Of a stretch of 64,000 bases of DNA, positions 9,301 through 16,121 are shown in pieces. Both the position numbers and the translations under genes were made by a program. Location: the NCBI GenBank assembly GCA_034112325.1, contig JAWUVO010000002.1, positions 1 through 64,000 of the forward strand, in the 5' to 3' direction. The DNA comes from Bermanella sp034112325 (lineage in GTDB: Bacteria; Pseudomonadota; Gammaproteobacteria; Pseudomonadales; Oceanobacteraceae). Below the pieces are notes generated by a model. That model was not told the DNA's origin. It ran no database searches and saw only the letters and a program-made list of their open reading frames with translations. Within the stretch, counting starts at the first letter, position 1, and every line of letters begins with the position of its first letter.

Positions 9301-10140
9301 ATGAATGATTCAACAGAACGAAAAGGCCATAGTATTGACATGGCAAACATGGGTCGCGAAACACGTCACCTAGATATAACCACTGAAACAGCGGCCTTAA
9401 CGGTTAAAGACTTACGATTAAGTTACGGCGAAAAAGAAGCGCTGCACGGTATAGATATGATCATCCCTAAAAAACGCGTTACCGCGTTTATTGGGCCGTC
9501 GGGCTGTGGTAAATCTACATTACTTCGCTGCTTTAATCGCATGAATGACTTAGTAGACGGTTGTAATATTCAAGGTCAAATTTTATTAGATAATCAAAAC
9601 ATCTATGAAAAAAGCGTTGATGTAGCCGAGTTACGCAGACGAGTAGGCATGGTGTTTCAAAAACCAAACCCGTTCCCAAAAAGCATCTACGAAAACGTAG
9701 CATACGGTTTGCGTATTCAGGGTATTAAGAAAAAACGCCAATTAGACGAAACTGTAGAGTGGGCACTAAAAAGCGCCGCACTTTGGAACGAAGTAAAAGA
9801 CCGTCTACACGAAAGTGCATTAGGCATGTCGGGTGGTCAGCAACAACGTTTGGTTATCGCGCGCACCATCGCAGTAAAACCAGAAGTGCTATTGCTAGAT
9901 GAACCAGCATCGGCCTTGGATCCAATTTCAACCTTAAAAATTGAAGAGCTGATTCATGAACTGAAAAACGAATTCACCATCGCCATTGTAACTCACAATA
10001 TGCAACAGGCAGCACGTGTAAGTGATTACACCGCCTTTATGTACATGGGCGACATGGTGGAGTTTGGCGACACAGATCAATTATTTACCAACCCAACTAA
10101 AAAGCAGACAGAAGACTATATTACTGGCCGTTACGGTTAA
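9301..10140 (+). CDS. pstB: Phosphate ABC transporter ATP-binding protein PstB
   Basis: Cytoplasmic ATPase that powers phosphate import and takes part in signalling to PhoR through PhoU. In the 279 residues, Walker A is GPSGCGKST at 65-73, the ABC signature is MSGGQQQRL near 180, and Walker B is LLLDEPASALD near 198. The first 30 residues are a polar extension relative to E. coli PstB. It is separated from pstA by 213 bases that contain a tandem hairpin repeat, unlike the tight pstC-pstA junction. Confidence 0.97.
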   Translation: MNDSTERKGHSIDMANMGRETRHLDITTETAALTVKDLRLSYGEKEALHGIDMIIPKKRVTAFIGPSGCGKSTLLRCFNRMNDLVDGCNIQGQILLDNQNIYEKSVDVAELRRRVGMVFQKPNPFPKSIYENVAYGLRIQGIKKKRQLDETVEWALKSAALWNEVKDRLHESALGMSGGQQQRLVIARTIAVKPEVLLLDEPASALDPISTLKIEELIHELKNEFTIAIVTHNMQQAARVSDYTAFMYMGDMVEFGDTDQLFTNPTKKQTEDYITGRYG

Positions 10141-10237
10141 CTTTGATTTTGCTTATTTGCCAATGCTCAAAACAATCAGTTTAAAGCCGTTAGCCACTCA
10201 ATTATTGGGGCTAGCCTAAAGCTAAAGGGGAACACAG

Positions 10238-10960
10238 ATGGACTTAACAACAGACGCTCATTCGCATCACATTAGTGACCAGTTTAATAAAGAACTAGAA
10301 CACGTAAAAAACCATTTACTAGAAATGGGTGGCTTAGTAGAGCGCCAAGTGGGCGATGCGATTAAATGTTTGATAGAAGCCGACAGCGAGCTTGCCGTAG
10401 AGGTTCGTGCGACTGACAGCAAGATAAATCAGATGGAAATCGACATTGACGAAGAATGCACACGCATCATTGCCCGTCGTCAGCCAGCCGCCTCAGACCT
10501 GCGTCTAGTGATAGCCGTTGGTAAAGCCATATCTGACTTAGAGCGTATTGGCGACGAGAGCGCTAAGATCGCTAAATTGGCTATGAAGCTATGTGAAGAA
10601 GGTGAAGCACCAAGAGGCTACGTAGAGATTCGTCATATTGGTGATCGTGTTCGTAAGATGACACAAGAGGCATTAACCGCATTTGCTCGTTTAGATGTAG
10701 ATACTGCGTTAGCCGTGGCCCAAGAAGACAAAAATGTGGACCGTGAGTATGAGAGCGCCATGCGTGAACTGATCACATTCATGATGGAAGACCCACGTTC
10801 AATTAAGCGAGTAATGAACATTATATGGTCACTGCGTGCCTTGGAACGCATTGGCGACCACGCGCGTAATATCGCAGAAAGTGTAATCTACTTGGTTAAA
10901 GGTAAGGACGTACGCCATGTGAGCATAGCCGAACTGGAGCGCCAGGTTAACGAAGACTAA
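10238..10960 (+). CDS. phoU: Phosphate signalling complex protein PhoU
   Basis: Peripheral regulator that couples the Pst transporter to PhoR and keeps the Pho regulon off when phosphate is sufficient. The 240 residues show two PhoU three-helix repeats, each with its metal-binding ERIGD motif: SDLERIGDESAKIA near residue 99 and RALERIGDHARNIAE near 203. AAAGGGG precedes the ATG. It is the last gene of the pst cluster. The following 100 bases lead into a separately promoted tRNA gene. Confidence 0.96.
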   Translation: MDLTTDAHSHHISDQFNKELEHVKNHLLEMGGLVERQVGDAIKCLIEADSELAVEVRATDSKINQMEIDIDEECTRIIARRQPAASDLRLVIAVGKAISDLERIGDESAKIAKLAMKLCEEGEAPRGYVEIRHIGDRVRKMTQEALTAFARLDVDTALAVAQEDKNVDREYESAMRELITFMMEDPRSIKRVMNIIWSLRALERIGDHARNIAESVIYLVKGKDVRHVSIAELERQVNED

Positions 10961-11022
10961 GGCCCAAAAACGCCTTAACCCTGTAAGTGATTGAATAATT
11001 TAAAAAAATCATAAAAAAGGGG

Positions 11023-11051
11023 TTGACCTAATCGGCGCAGTTCAATAAAAT
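11023..11051 (+). promoter_or_regulatory. Sigma-70 promoter of tRNA-Thr
   Basis: TTGACC (11023-11028) and TAAAAT (11046-11051) are separated by exactly 17 bases. A GC-rich discriminator (GCGCCGC) follows, typical of stringently controlled stable-RNA promoters. The mature tRNA begins 14 bases after the -10. Confidence 0.85.
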
Positions 11052-11064
11052 GCGCCGCATTAGT

Positions 11065-11140
<76 letters not shown>

Positions 11141-11150
11141 TCTAATTTTA

Positions 11151-11183
11151 AAAGCCCGTCTAGAAATAGACGGGCTTTTTTTA
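11151..11183 (+). terminator. Intrinsic terminator after tRNA-Thr
   Basis: AAAGCCCGTCTA pairs perfectly with TAGACGGGCTTT around a GAAA tetraloop and is followed by a T run. Confidence 0.93.
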
Positions 11184-11341
11184 TGCCTGGCATATGAGGG
11201 TGGGCCACCCTTATGGTCACCTTTAGCGCTGTGCTTGCCTCTCTGTGGATCTTTTAAGTGGCTTGTCTGGATGGTTCATTTTAATAATAACGATTGCCTG
11301 TGGATCATTACTATTTGAAAGGCTCAATTTTTAACGCCCAC

Positions 11342-11368
11342 AAAAAAAGGGAGCTATCAGCTCCCTTT
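11342..11368 (-). terminator. Intrinsic terminator of the MshEN-like gene
   Basis: AAAGGGAGCT and AGCTCCCTTT flank ATC. On the minus strand a run of U residues follows the hairpin. It is placed 28 bases after the stop of the minus-strand gene at 11396. Confidence 0.85.
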
Positions 11369-11395
11369 ATCTATCAGCTTAAATTTTTAAGTCAC

Positions 11396-11905
11396 TTAAA
11401 ACGAAATACTCATGTTCATTGTATAAGCACTGTTGACCGATGTTAGGTTGAGCTTAACAGGCACGTGCTTGATATCTAAATCTTGGACACCGGCTTGTGA
11501 GAAGTACCAGGCTGCGGCAGTGGTGATTTCAATGAGATCCAGTTGAGCACCATTACCATTTTGATTGATCCCAAAGTTATCATATTGATACTCATCTGAG
11601 AACTGGGCGTCGGCAACCTGAGTGAAGCTGTACTCAGGCAGGTTTTCGATCTGGTCATTATTGGCTTGGCACATGCTGAAAGGTGCCATGAAAAAAGCGG
11701 CACAGGCTGCGTATAGGCGTATGTAGTTCTGCTTTTTTAGTGAACGGTTAATTTGACGTTGTGTCACGTAACCCAGTTCAATTAAGGCTGCGCCTAGTTG
11801 AAGGTCGTGTTCTTTTTGATACTGCAGAGCTTCATCTAATTGCGTATGAACAATGAGATGCTTCTTTATCAAAAGATCGCCAAGGCGATAGGGTTGTTGC
11901 GACAT
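11396..11905 (-). CDS. Small membrane protein with N-terminal MshEN/GspE-N-like domain
   Basis: Function unknown. Residues 5-78 resemble the MshEN (type II secretion ATPase N-terminal) module, with pattern RLGDLLIKKHLI ... LDEALQYQ ... LGAALIELGYVTQRQI; in other proteins this module binds cyclic di-GMP or partner proteins. A hydrophobic segment follows (about 82-102). The last 65 residues are polar with no recognised domain and end in MNMSISF. No ATPase domain is present, so it is not a secretion ATPase. It could be a membrane-tethered signalling adaptor; that is inference. It is monocistronic, with its own terminator. Confidence 0.75.
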   Translation of the reverse strand: MSQQPYRLGDLLIKKHLIVHTQLDEALQYQKEHDLQLGAALIELGYVTQRQINRSLKKQNYIRLYAACAAFFMAPFSMCQANNDQIENLPEYSFTQVADAQFSDEYQYDNFGINQNGNGAQLDLIEITTAAAWYFSQAGVQDLDIKHVPVKLNLTSVNSAYTMNMSISF

Positions 11906-12197
11906 ATGAGACAGTCCGTTTCATGATTTAAGCTAATATGAAGTGTGACACAAAGCACGTATTTAATAAGACTTGGGCTAGATCCATGTGGACTAGAAAC
12001 CTGTTGGGTGTATAGCTTCTGGGAATGAGTGACAAAAAGTAATTTTATGTTTATTAGTAAATAACCATTTAAAACAATGAGTTACATCCCTTAATGCCTG
12101 CACTGTATTGACCGCCAAAAATATGATTTACAAAAAGAAACATCCAGTTCGGTCTATCTTCTATGCTGAAAGTAATTAAACAGAATAAGGAAATACA

Positions 12198-12530
12198 ATG
12201 AACTGGATTGTTGATTTATTGATTCAAGGTGCTGCGCATATCAAACCCTATAGTGGTCAGCTTGCAGTGGCGTTTGTGGCCACATTGTTGGTGATTTATG
12301 GCGATGCCATTAATCGAACGGTTCGAATATTTGTAAAGCCTTATCCGTTTGTTTTAAGGATTACCGCGTTTGTTTTGTTGTGCACCCTGGGTTATGGGGC
12401 GGCGACTGTTTGGGGGTCGAGTCAAGTCAGTCAGTTATTACTGCAAATACCCGATGTGTATTTACCTTTAGTGGTGCTGGCGGCGTTTATTGTTTTGGGG
12501 GTTTTGGCCGAGCGATACCATAAGTCATAG
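12198..12530 (+). CDS. DUF3392 inner-membrane protein
   Basis: A 110-residue protein with three predicted membrane helices (about 23-42, 50-70 and 83-104), resembling the DUF3392 family found in Vibrio, Pseudomonas and relatives. No function is established. AAGGAAA precedes the ATG at a good distance. It stands alone between the MshEN-like gene and the nuclease gene. Confidence 0.8.
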   Translation: MNWIVDLLIQGAAHIKPYSGQLAVAFVATLLVIYGDAINRTVRIFVKPYPFVLRITAFVLLCTLGYGAATVWGSSQVSQLLLQIPDVYLPLVVLAAFIVLGVLAERYHKS

Positions 12531-12610
12531 TTGCGGATTTGCCCCAAGACTCAGGTGTTCGATAGCCTTATACTTCAGGCTGAATTAATTCCTGATAGAT
12601 AATAATAAAA

Positions 12611-13369
12611 ATGATAAAAATATTCAGTGTTGCATTGGGGCTTTTGTTTTCTCAATGGGCGTATTCTTATGGGGATATCGGCCATAAGGCGGTTGCCAGT
12701 ATTGCTTGGCAACAGCTCACCCCTTTCGCGAAGCAAAATGCAGAGCGTATTCTGGGTGCGGGCAAGCTTAAATTTGTAGAAGCCAGTGTTTGGGCTGATC
12801 ATATTAAACGTGACGAGCGCTTTAATTATTTAAAGCCAATGCACTATGTAAACCTGCCTAAAGCGTCGACCAAGTATCAAAGGTCCCGAGATTGTAAAAA
12901 AGATAAATGCATTGTTGAGGCCATTAAAACCTTTAGTAAGGTGGCTAAAAGCGGTTCTAAAAAAGAGCAAAGGCTGGCGTTGCGGATGTTGATTCATTTG
13001 GTGGGCGATATTCATCAACCCTTGCATGCGGGCCTTAAAGAGGATCGTGGTGGCAACTGGTATGAAGTGAAGTACCAAGGCAAAGCGGTAAGCTTACATA
13101 AGCTTTGGGATAACCAATTGGTAAAGCGTATTGCTAAAGATTGGGAAAGTGTAAGTGCAGTCGTAGAGAAATTGAATATTCAAGCACCGCTATACGGCCC
13201 TAAAGTATGGGCAGAGGAAAGCCACGCGCTCACCACCGGTTTTGCTTATGAGGCATTAGAGAACAGCTCCGTTAGTCAGGAATACTTAGCCAAAGCAGAT
13301 AACATTATCCAAGATCAATTGGCAAAAGCGGGTTGGCGTTTGGCCATGTGGTTGAATAAGTTGTGGTAA
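12611..13369 (+). CDS. S1/P1-type zinc-dependent nuclease, secreted
   Basis: Hydrolyses single-stranded nucleic acids or 3'-nucleotides outside the cytoplasm using a three-zinc centre. A signal peptide of 19 residues ends at AYS, and the mature protein begins YGDIGH. Ligand motifs are intact: His25, ASVWADHIK with its Asp near 63, HLVGDIHQPLHAG near 136, GGNW, and LHKLWD near 160. P1 nuclease begins with Trp, whose amino group and carbonyl bind zinc; here the predicted first residue is Tyr. The 252-residue precursor is of normal bacterial size. It converges with the CsrB-like RNA. Confidence 0.88.
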   Translation: MIKIFSVALGLLFSQWAYSYGDIGHKAVASIAWQQLTPFAKQNAERILGAGKLKFVEASVWADHIKRDERFNYLKPMHYVNLPKASTKYQRSRDCKKDKCIVEAIKTFSKVAKSGSKKEQRLALRMLIHLVGDIHQPLHAGLKEDRGGNWYEVKYQGKAVSLHKLWDNQLVKRIAKDWESVSAVVEKLNIQAPLYGPKVWAEESHALTTGFAYEALENSSVSQEYLAKADNIIQDQLAKAGWRLAMWLNKLW

Positions 13370-13405
13370 TGACGTTTAGAAATTGGGTAGATGGAGAGGT
13401 GTTGC

Positions 13406-13436
13406 GGTGTATTACGCACTTCGTGCTAATAACACC
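13406..13436. repeat. Imperfect palindrome after the nuclease gene
   Basis: GGTGTATTA and TAATAACACC pair with one bulge around an inner GCAC-TTC-GTGC hairpin. It resembles the GGTGTATTACGC-type intergenic palindromes scattered in many proteobacterial genomes. There is no T run, so it is not an obvious terminator. A 10-base CACCCTAGGT just after it recurs at 13599-13608. Confidence 0.5.
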
Positions 13437-13539
13437 CTAGGTGACATGAGCACACTTCCTGTTACTGACCTTACGATAACGAGATAGTATTTTAGTGTTT
13501 GAAATGGTCTTGAATATATTGAGTTTTTAGAAGAGATCT

Positions 13540-13592
13540 AAAAAAGGGAAGGGGTTAAAGTGACAGGAACAATCTTCCTGATTGTTTCCTGC
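13540..13592 (-). terminator. Probable 3' terminator region of the CsrB-like RNA
   Basis: The last GGA hairpin (CAGGAA, CAATC, loop AGGAA, GATTG, TTCCTG) is followed by CCCCTTCCC and six U residues on the minus strand. CCTTCC can also pair with GGAAGG about 60 bases upstream. Termination is likely at the U run. Confidence 0.55.
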
Positions 13593-13850
13593 CAAAGCAC
13601 CCTAGGTCCACCTTCCAATAGCGGTCTATCCAATCCTTTGAATTCTATCCATGTTACTGCAATCGTCCTGATTGCCCATCCTTGAAATGTACCAACAACC
13701 ATCCTGATTGTTTGTCCCTTACTGCAATCATCCTGATTGCTTGTCCTTGTCTGTTCTTCCTGAACGAGTGCTACTTTAGCAAAAAATAGTGCATTGTCTG
13801 ATCGAGACTCAGACTAATGACTGGTGTTTTGATGATCTAAAATAGCAGGG
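13540..13850 (-). ncRNA. CsrB/RsmZ-family CsrA (RsmA)-sequestering RNA
   Basis: On the minus strand this region carries 14 GGA triplets within about 190 bases. Five are displayed as CAGGA(A/T/C)G at the apex of stem-loops, exactly the repeat known from CsrB and CsrC. Plus-strand positions of the five are 13756-13762, 13729-13735, 13700-13706, 13664-13670 and 13574-13580. Stems vary (GTTC/GAAC, GCAATC/GATTGC, AACAATC/GATTGTT) while the AGGA loop stays constant, so structure rather than sequence is conserved. The 5' end is estimated from a TATAAA at 13862-13857. The 3' end is a U6 run at 13545-13540, preceded by a long-range GGAAGG/CCTTCC pairing. A GacA site lies about 90 bases upstream. The exact ends are uncertain. 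Confidence 0.85.
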
Positions 13851-13932
13851 CCAGTGTTTATAGGGGTGCGCAGACGTACAAATGTTCTATTTAGTGATGG
13901 CTGTCGTAAGAATAATGGCTTATCGCACGGTG

Positions 13933-13956
13933 CTTGTAAGAGATATCTTACAAGCT
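13933..13956. promoter_or_regulatory. GacA (UvrY) binding site
   Basis: TGTAAG-AGATAT-CTTACA at 13935-13952 matches the GacA upstream activating consensus TGTAAG-N6-CTTACA without a mismatch. The arms extend to 10 bp (GCTTGTAAGA / TCTTACAAGC around GATA). It lies about 90 bases upstream of the predicted start of the CsrB-like RNA, the usual setting of this element in rsmX/Y/Z and csrB promoters. Confidence 0.88.
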
Positions 13957-14059
13957 AGGTGGCTTGAGACCTACAGCAGCTTTTTGACTGGAATAACGCA
14001 AAGTAAGATTGACGCCCCAGGACTTATAAAGGCTGTGTTAATTGGTCTAATCTATACAG

Positions 14060-14860
14060 ATGTTTCTATTTATACCTTCTCAAAATATCAATCTTCTGAA
14101 AAACCTTAAAGTGGTCTTTCAATCGGTTGCCGAGCTTAATGATCCGTATATCGTTAATAAGAAAATACACCGATCTTATCAAGAGACCGAACTCTCTGAA
14201 TCGGAGTTTGAAACAGCGCTATTTAATGTTTACGAAAAAATGGAAGCCAATATTAAGGCCATGGTTACCTGGGAGTATTATTTACAGCAAGCCAAACAAA
14301 ATAGAGAAAAAATAGAGGCTTCTTTGATTGCTACTCAAGTGCCAGCTCAGTTACTGGCCGAGCCTAAGCAGTACAGTAAAGTAGGTGTACTAAGGTTGTT
14401 TTCAAGCTTACAAGAAACCAGTTTATGGGAGGCTTACGGAGAAAGGCATCAAGGTATTGCGGTTGAACTGGATGAAACCCATGAATACTTTTCTTTGGGG
14501 CGTTTTGATAATGGCCCGCAGTTGTTTCAACCTATCAAGTACGACGACCTTCGGCCACCTTTACCCACTAAATCACAGCCATTTCCTGCCATATTCTGCC
14601 GCCCCGAACATTTTGCTTATGAGCGAGAATCGCGCTTGGTTAGAGTGTTAAAAGAGATCGATCAAAGTGAAGCATTCAAATTGCCTAAAGCGGCTATTAA
14701 AGGCATCTACCTAGGCCTAGATTGCCCAAGGACTTTGGTAGAAGAGCTTGCGCAGTTAGTCAAAATGGATTTGCAGTTTCGCCACGTACTATTGAAACAA
14801 ATGGCGGTCAGCGAAACCCATTTACGACTGCAACCCTTGGATTTATCTGATTATCTTTAG
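14060..14860 (+). CDS. DUF2971 family protein
   Basis: Function unknown; DUF2971 proteins are widespread and often sit in variable or defence-related regions. Family hallmarks in the 266 residues are VAELNDPY near residue 25, LWEAYGERHQGIAVELD near 128, IKYDDLRPPLP near 158, AYERESRLVR near 185 and IKGIYLGLDC near 211. The ATG at 14060 is the first after an in-frame stop (14048-14050) and has no clear ribosome-binding site, so expression may be weak or the start may differ. It lies divergently from the CsrB-like RNA, with the GacA site between them, so GacA could influence both. That regulation is speculative. Confidence 0.75.
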   Translation: MFLFIPSQNINLLKNLKVVFQSVAELNDPYIVNKKIHRSYQETELSESEFETALFNVYEKMEANIKAMVTWEYYLQQAKQNREKIEASLIATQVPAQLLAEPKQYSKVGVLRLFSSLQETSLWEAYGERHQGIAVELDETHEYFSLGRFDNGPQLFQPIKYDDLRPPLPTKSQPFPAIFCRPEHFAYERESRLVRVLKEIDQSEAFKLPKAAIKGIYLGLDCPRTLVEELAQLVKMDLQFRHVLLKQMAVSETHLRLQPLDLSDYL

Positions 14861-14977
14861 TGATTGTTGTCGTGCTAATTAAGGATTCAAATAACCATTC
14901 AGAATATCTAATTAGCCCTGCAACTGTGCTGATTATGTTGTGCTAGGCTCAAATTAAGGATGTTGTAAGGAGTGCCC

Positions 14978-15913
14978 ATGCAGGCGTTAAATATTTTAGT
15001 GGTGGATGATGCAAATTTCATCCGTGACTTGGTCAAAAAAGCGGTTAAGGCGCAATTCCCTGCTGCCAAAGTAGATGATGCGGCAGATGGTTTAAAAGCT
15101 CAGTCGATGATGAAAAGTGGTACCTATCATGTGATTTTATGTGATTGGGAAATGCCCAATATGAGCGGCCTAGAAGTATTGGAATGGATGCGCAGCGATG
15201 AACGCTATGCCAAAATTCCTTTTATGATGATCACAAGTCGAAGCGAAAAAAGTCATATTATTAAGGCAGTAGAAGCGGGTGCCAGTGATTATATTGGTAA
15301 ACCGTTCAGTAACGAACAACTGGGTACTAAGCTTGCTCGTCTTATTTATAAGTTTTATAAGACCAGTCCCACTCAAACGGCACGCCAGGCTCAACAAGCA
15401 TCCTCCAGTTTATTAACCGGAGGCAGTGCTGCCAAGGCGAAGCCTGCGGCAAGTAATGCAAGCCTGCTGACCGGTGGCACCGCTCCAGCCCCCAAAGCTA
15501 AACCCAAAGCCGCCAGTGCAAGTTTATTGGCTGGCAATTCTAAATCAGCACAGTTAGTGGATGCCAAACCGGTTGCGGCTAAGAAAAAAAGCGTACCTTC
15601 ATCTGCGGCTTTGGCTCATGTTAGAACATCTGATGGGCAAGAATTACGCTGCATTGTGAAAGACATTAATCTCAATGAAATGATGTTAATCGTGAAACGA
15701 GAAGAAGGCATCCCCAGGTTATTCGATCAGGTTGTGGTGGATATTGTGAGCAAGGCAGAAGACATTGTTGCTAGGGTCAATTGTTTTGTTAGTTCGACGG
15801 CTTCACCAGATAAACGCATTGATGGTGAGCTGTATAATATGATGGTTCGGTACGATGATGTTGATCCAGAAAAGTTAGAGGCTCTTTCGAAGTTTGTGGC
15901 TAAGATTCGTTAA
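14978..15913 (+). CDS. Response regulator with receiver domain, repetitive linker and C-terminal PilZ-like domain
   Basis: A CheY-like receiver domain fills residues 4-125, with Asp10/Asp11, phospho-acceptor Asp56 in CDWEMP and Lys108. A low-complexity Ala/Lys/Pro linker (about 135-212) contains three SLLTGG-like repeats near 144, 162 and 182. The C-terminal 100 residues are compact and beta-rich and may be a degenerate PilZ-type domain; no clear RxxxR/DxSxxG motif is visible. The ATG at 14978 is preferred because TAAGGAG ends five bases before it; a GTG at 14972 overlaps that site. No kinase gene is adjacent. The resemblance is to chemotaxis or motility-type regulators. Confidence 0.8.
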   Translation: MQALNILVVDDANFIRDLVKKAVKAQFPAAKVDDAADGLKAQSMMKSGTYHVILCDWEMPNMSGLEVLEWMRSDERYAKIPFMMITSRSEKSHIIKAVEAGASDYIGKPFSNEQLGTKLARLIYKFYKTSPTQTARQAQQASSSLLTGGSAAKAKPAASNASLLTGGTAPAPKAKPKAASASLLAGNSKSAQLVDAKPVAAKKKSVPSSAALAHVRTSDGQELRCIVKDINLNEMMLIVKREEGIPRLFDQVVVDIVSKAEDIVARVNCFVSSTASPDKRIDGELYNMMVRYDDVDPEKLEALSKFVAKIR

Positions 15914-15981
15914 ATTGAAAAACGTTAAGGGGATTAGCACATTGTACGCATAGCACTTCGTTAATATTTTTTGGCGACACA

Positions 15982-16018
15982 AATACGAGTTAGTTGGTGC
16001 ATACTAACTCGTAGTATT
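15982..16018. other. Long hairpin downstream of the response regulator
   Basis: GAGTTAGT pairs with ACTAACTC around an 8-base loop, extended by AATAC/GTATT with a 3-base bulge. An AT-rich tract follows but no uninterrupted T run. It may be a terminator for the response regulator or a plain palindrome. The rest of 15914-16121 shows nothing recognisable. Confidence 0.4.
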
Positions 16019-16121
16019 ATTTTAATATATCTAAGCCTTTCTAAAGATGCAGTGTCTAAAATCTAATTTTGCAAAATTTAGTTTGTACTTTAACGTCAGT
16101 ATAATCAGGGCTTATAGTGCT

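Noticed and set aside
10960..10977. Small AAGGC/GCCTT inverted repeat after phoU as a terminator
   Set aside because: Only five base pairs and no T run.
12109..12124. TTGACC followed by TATGAT upstream of the DUF3392 gene as a promoter
   Set aside because: The two hexamers are only about eight bases apart, far from the required 16-18.
13574..13765. Repeated CAATC-NTCCT-GATTG units considered as a CRISPR array or a plus-strand REP array
   Set aside because: Spacing is irregular (27 to 90 bases), units are short hairpins and there are no uniform spacers. The minus-strand reading as CsrA-binding CAGGANG loops, plus the GacA site, explains them better.
13882..14109. A 75-codon plus-strand reading frame
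   Set aside because: It contains the GacA palindrome, has no ribosome-binding site or family resemblance, and overlaps the DUF2971 gene in another frame.
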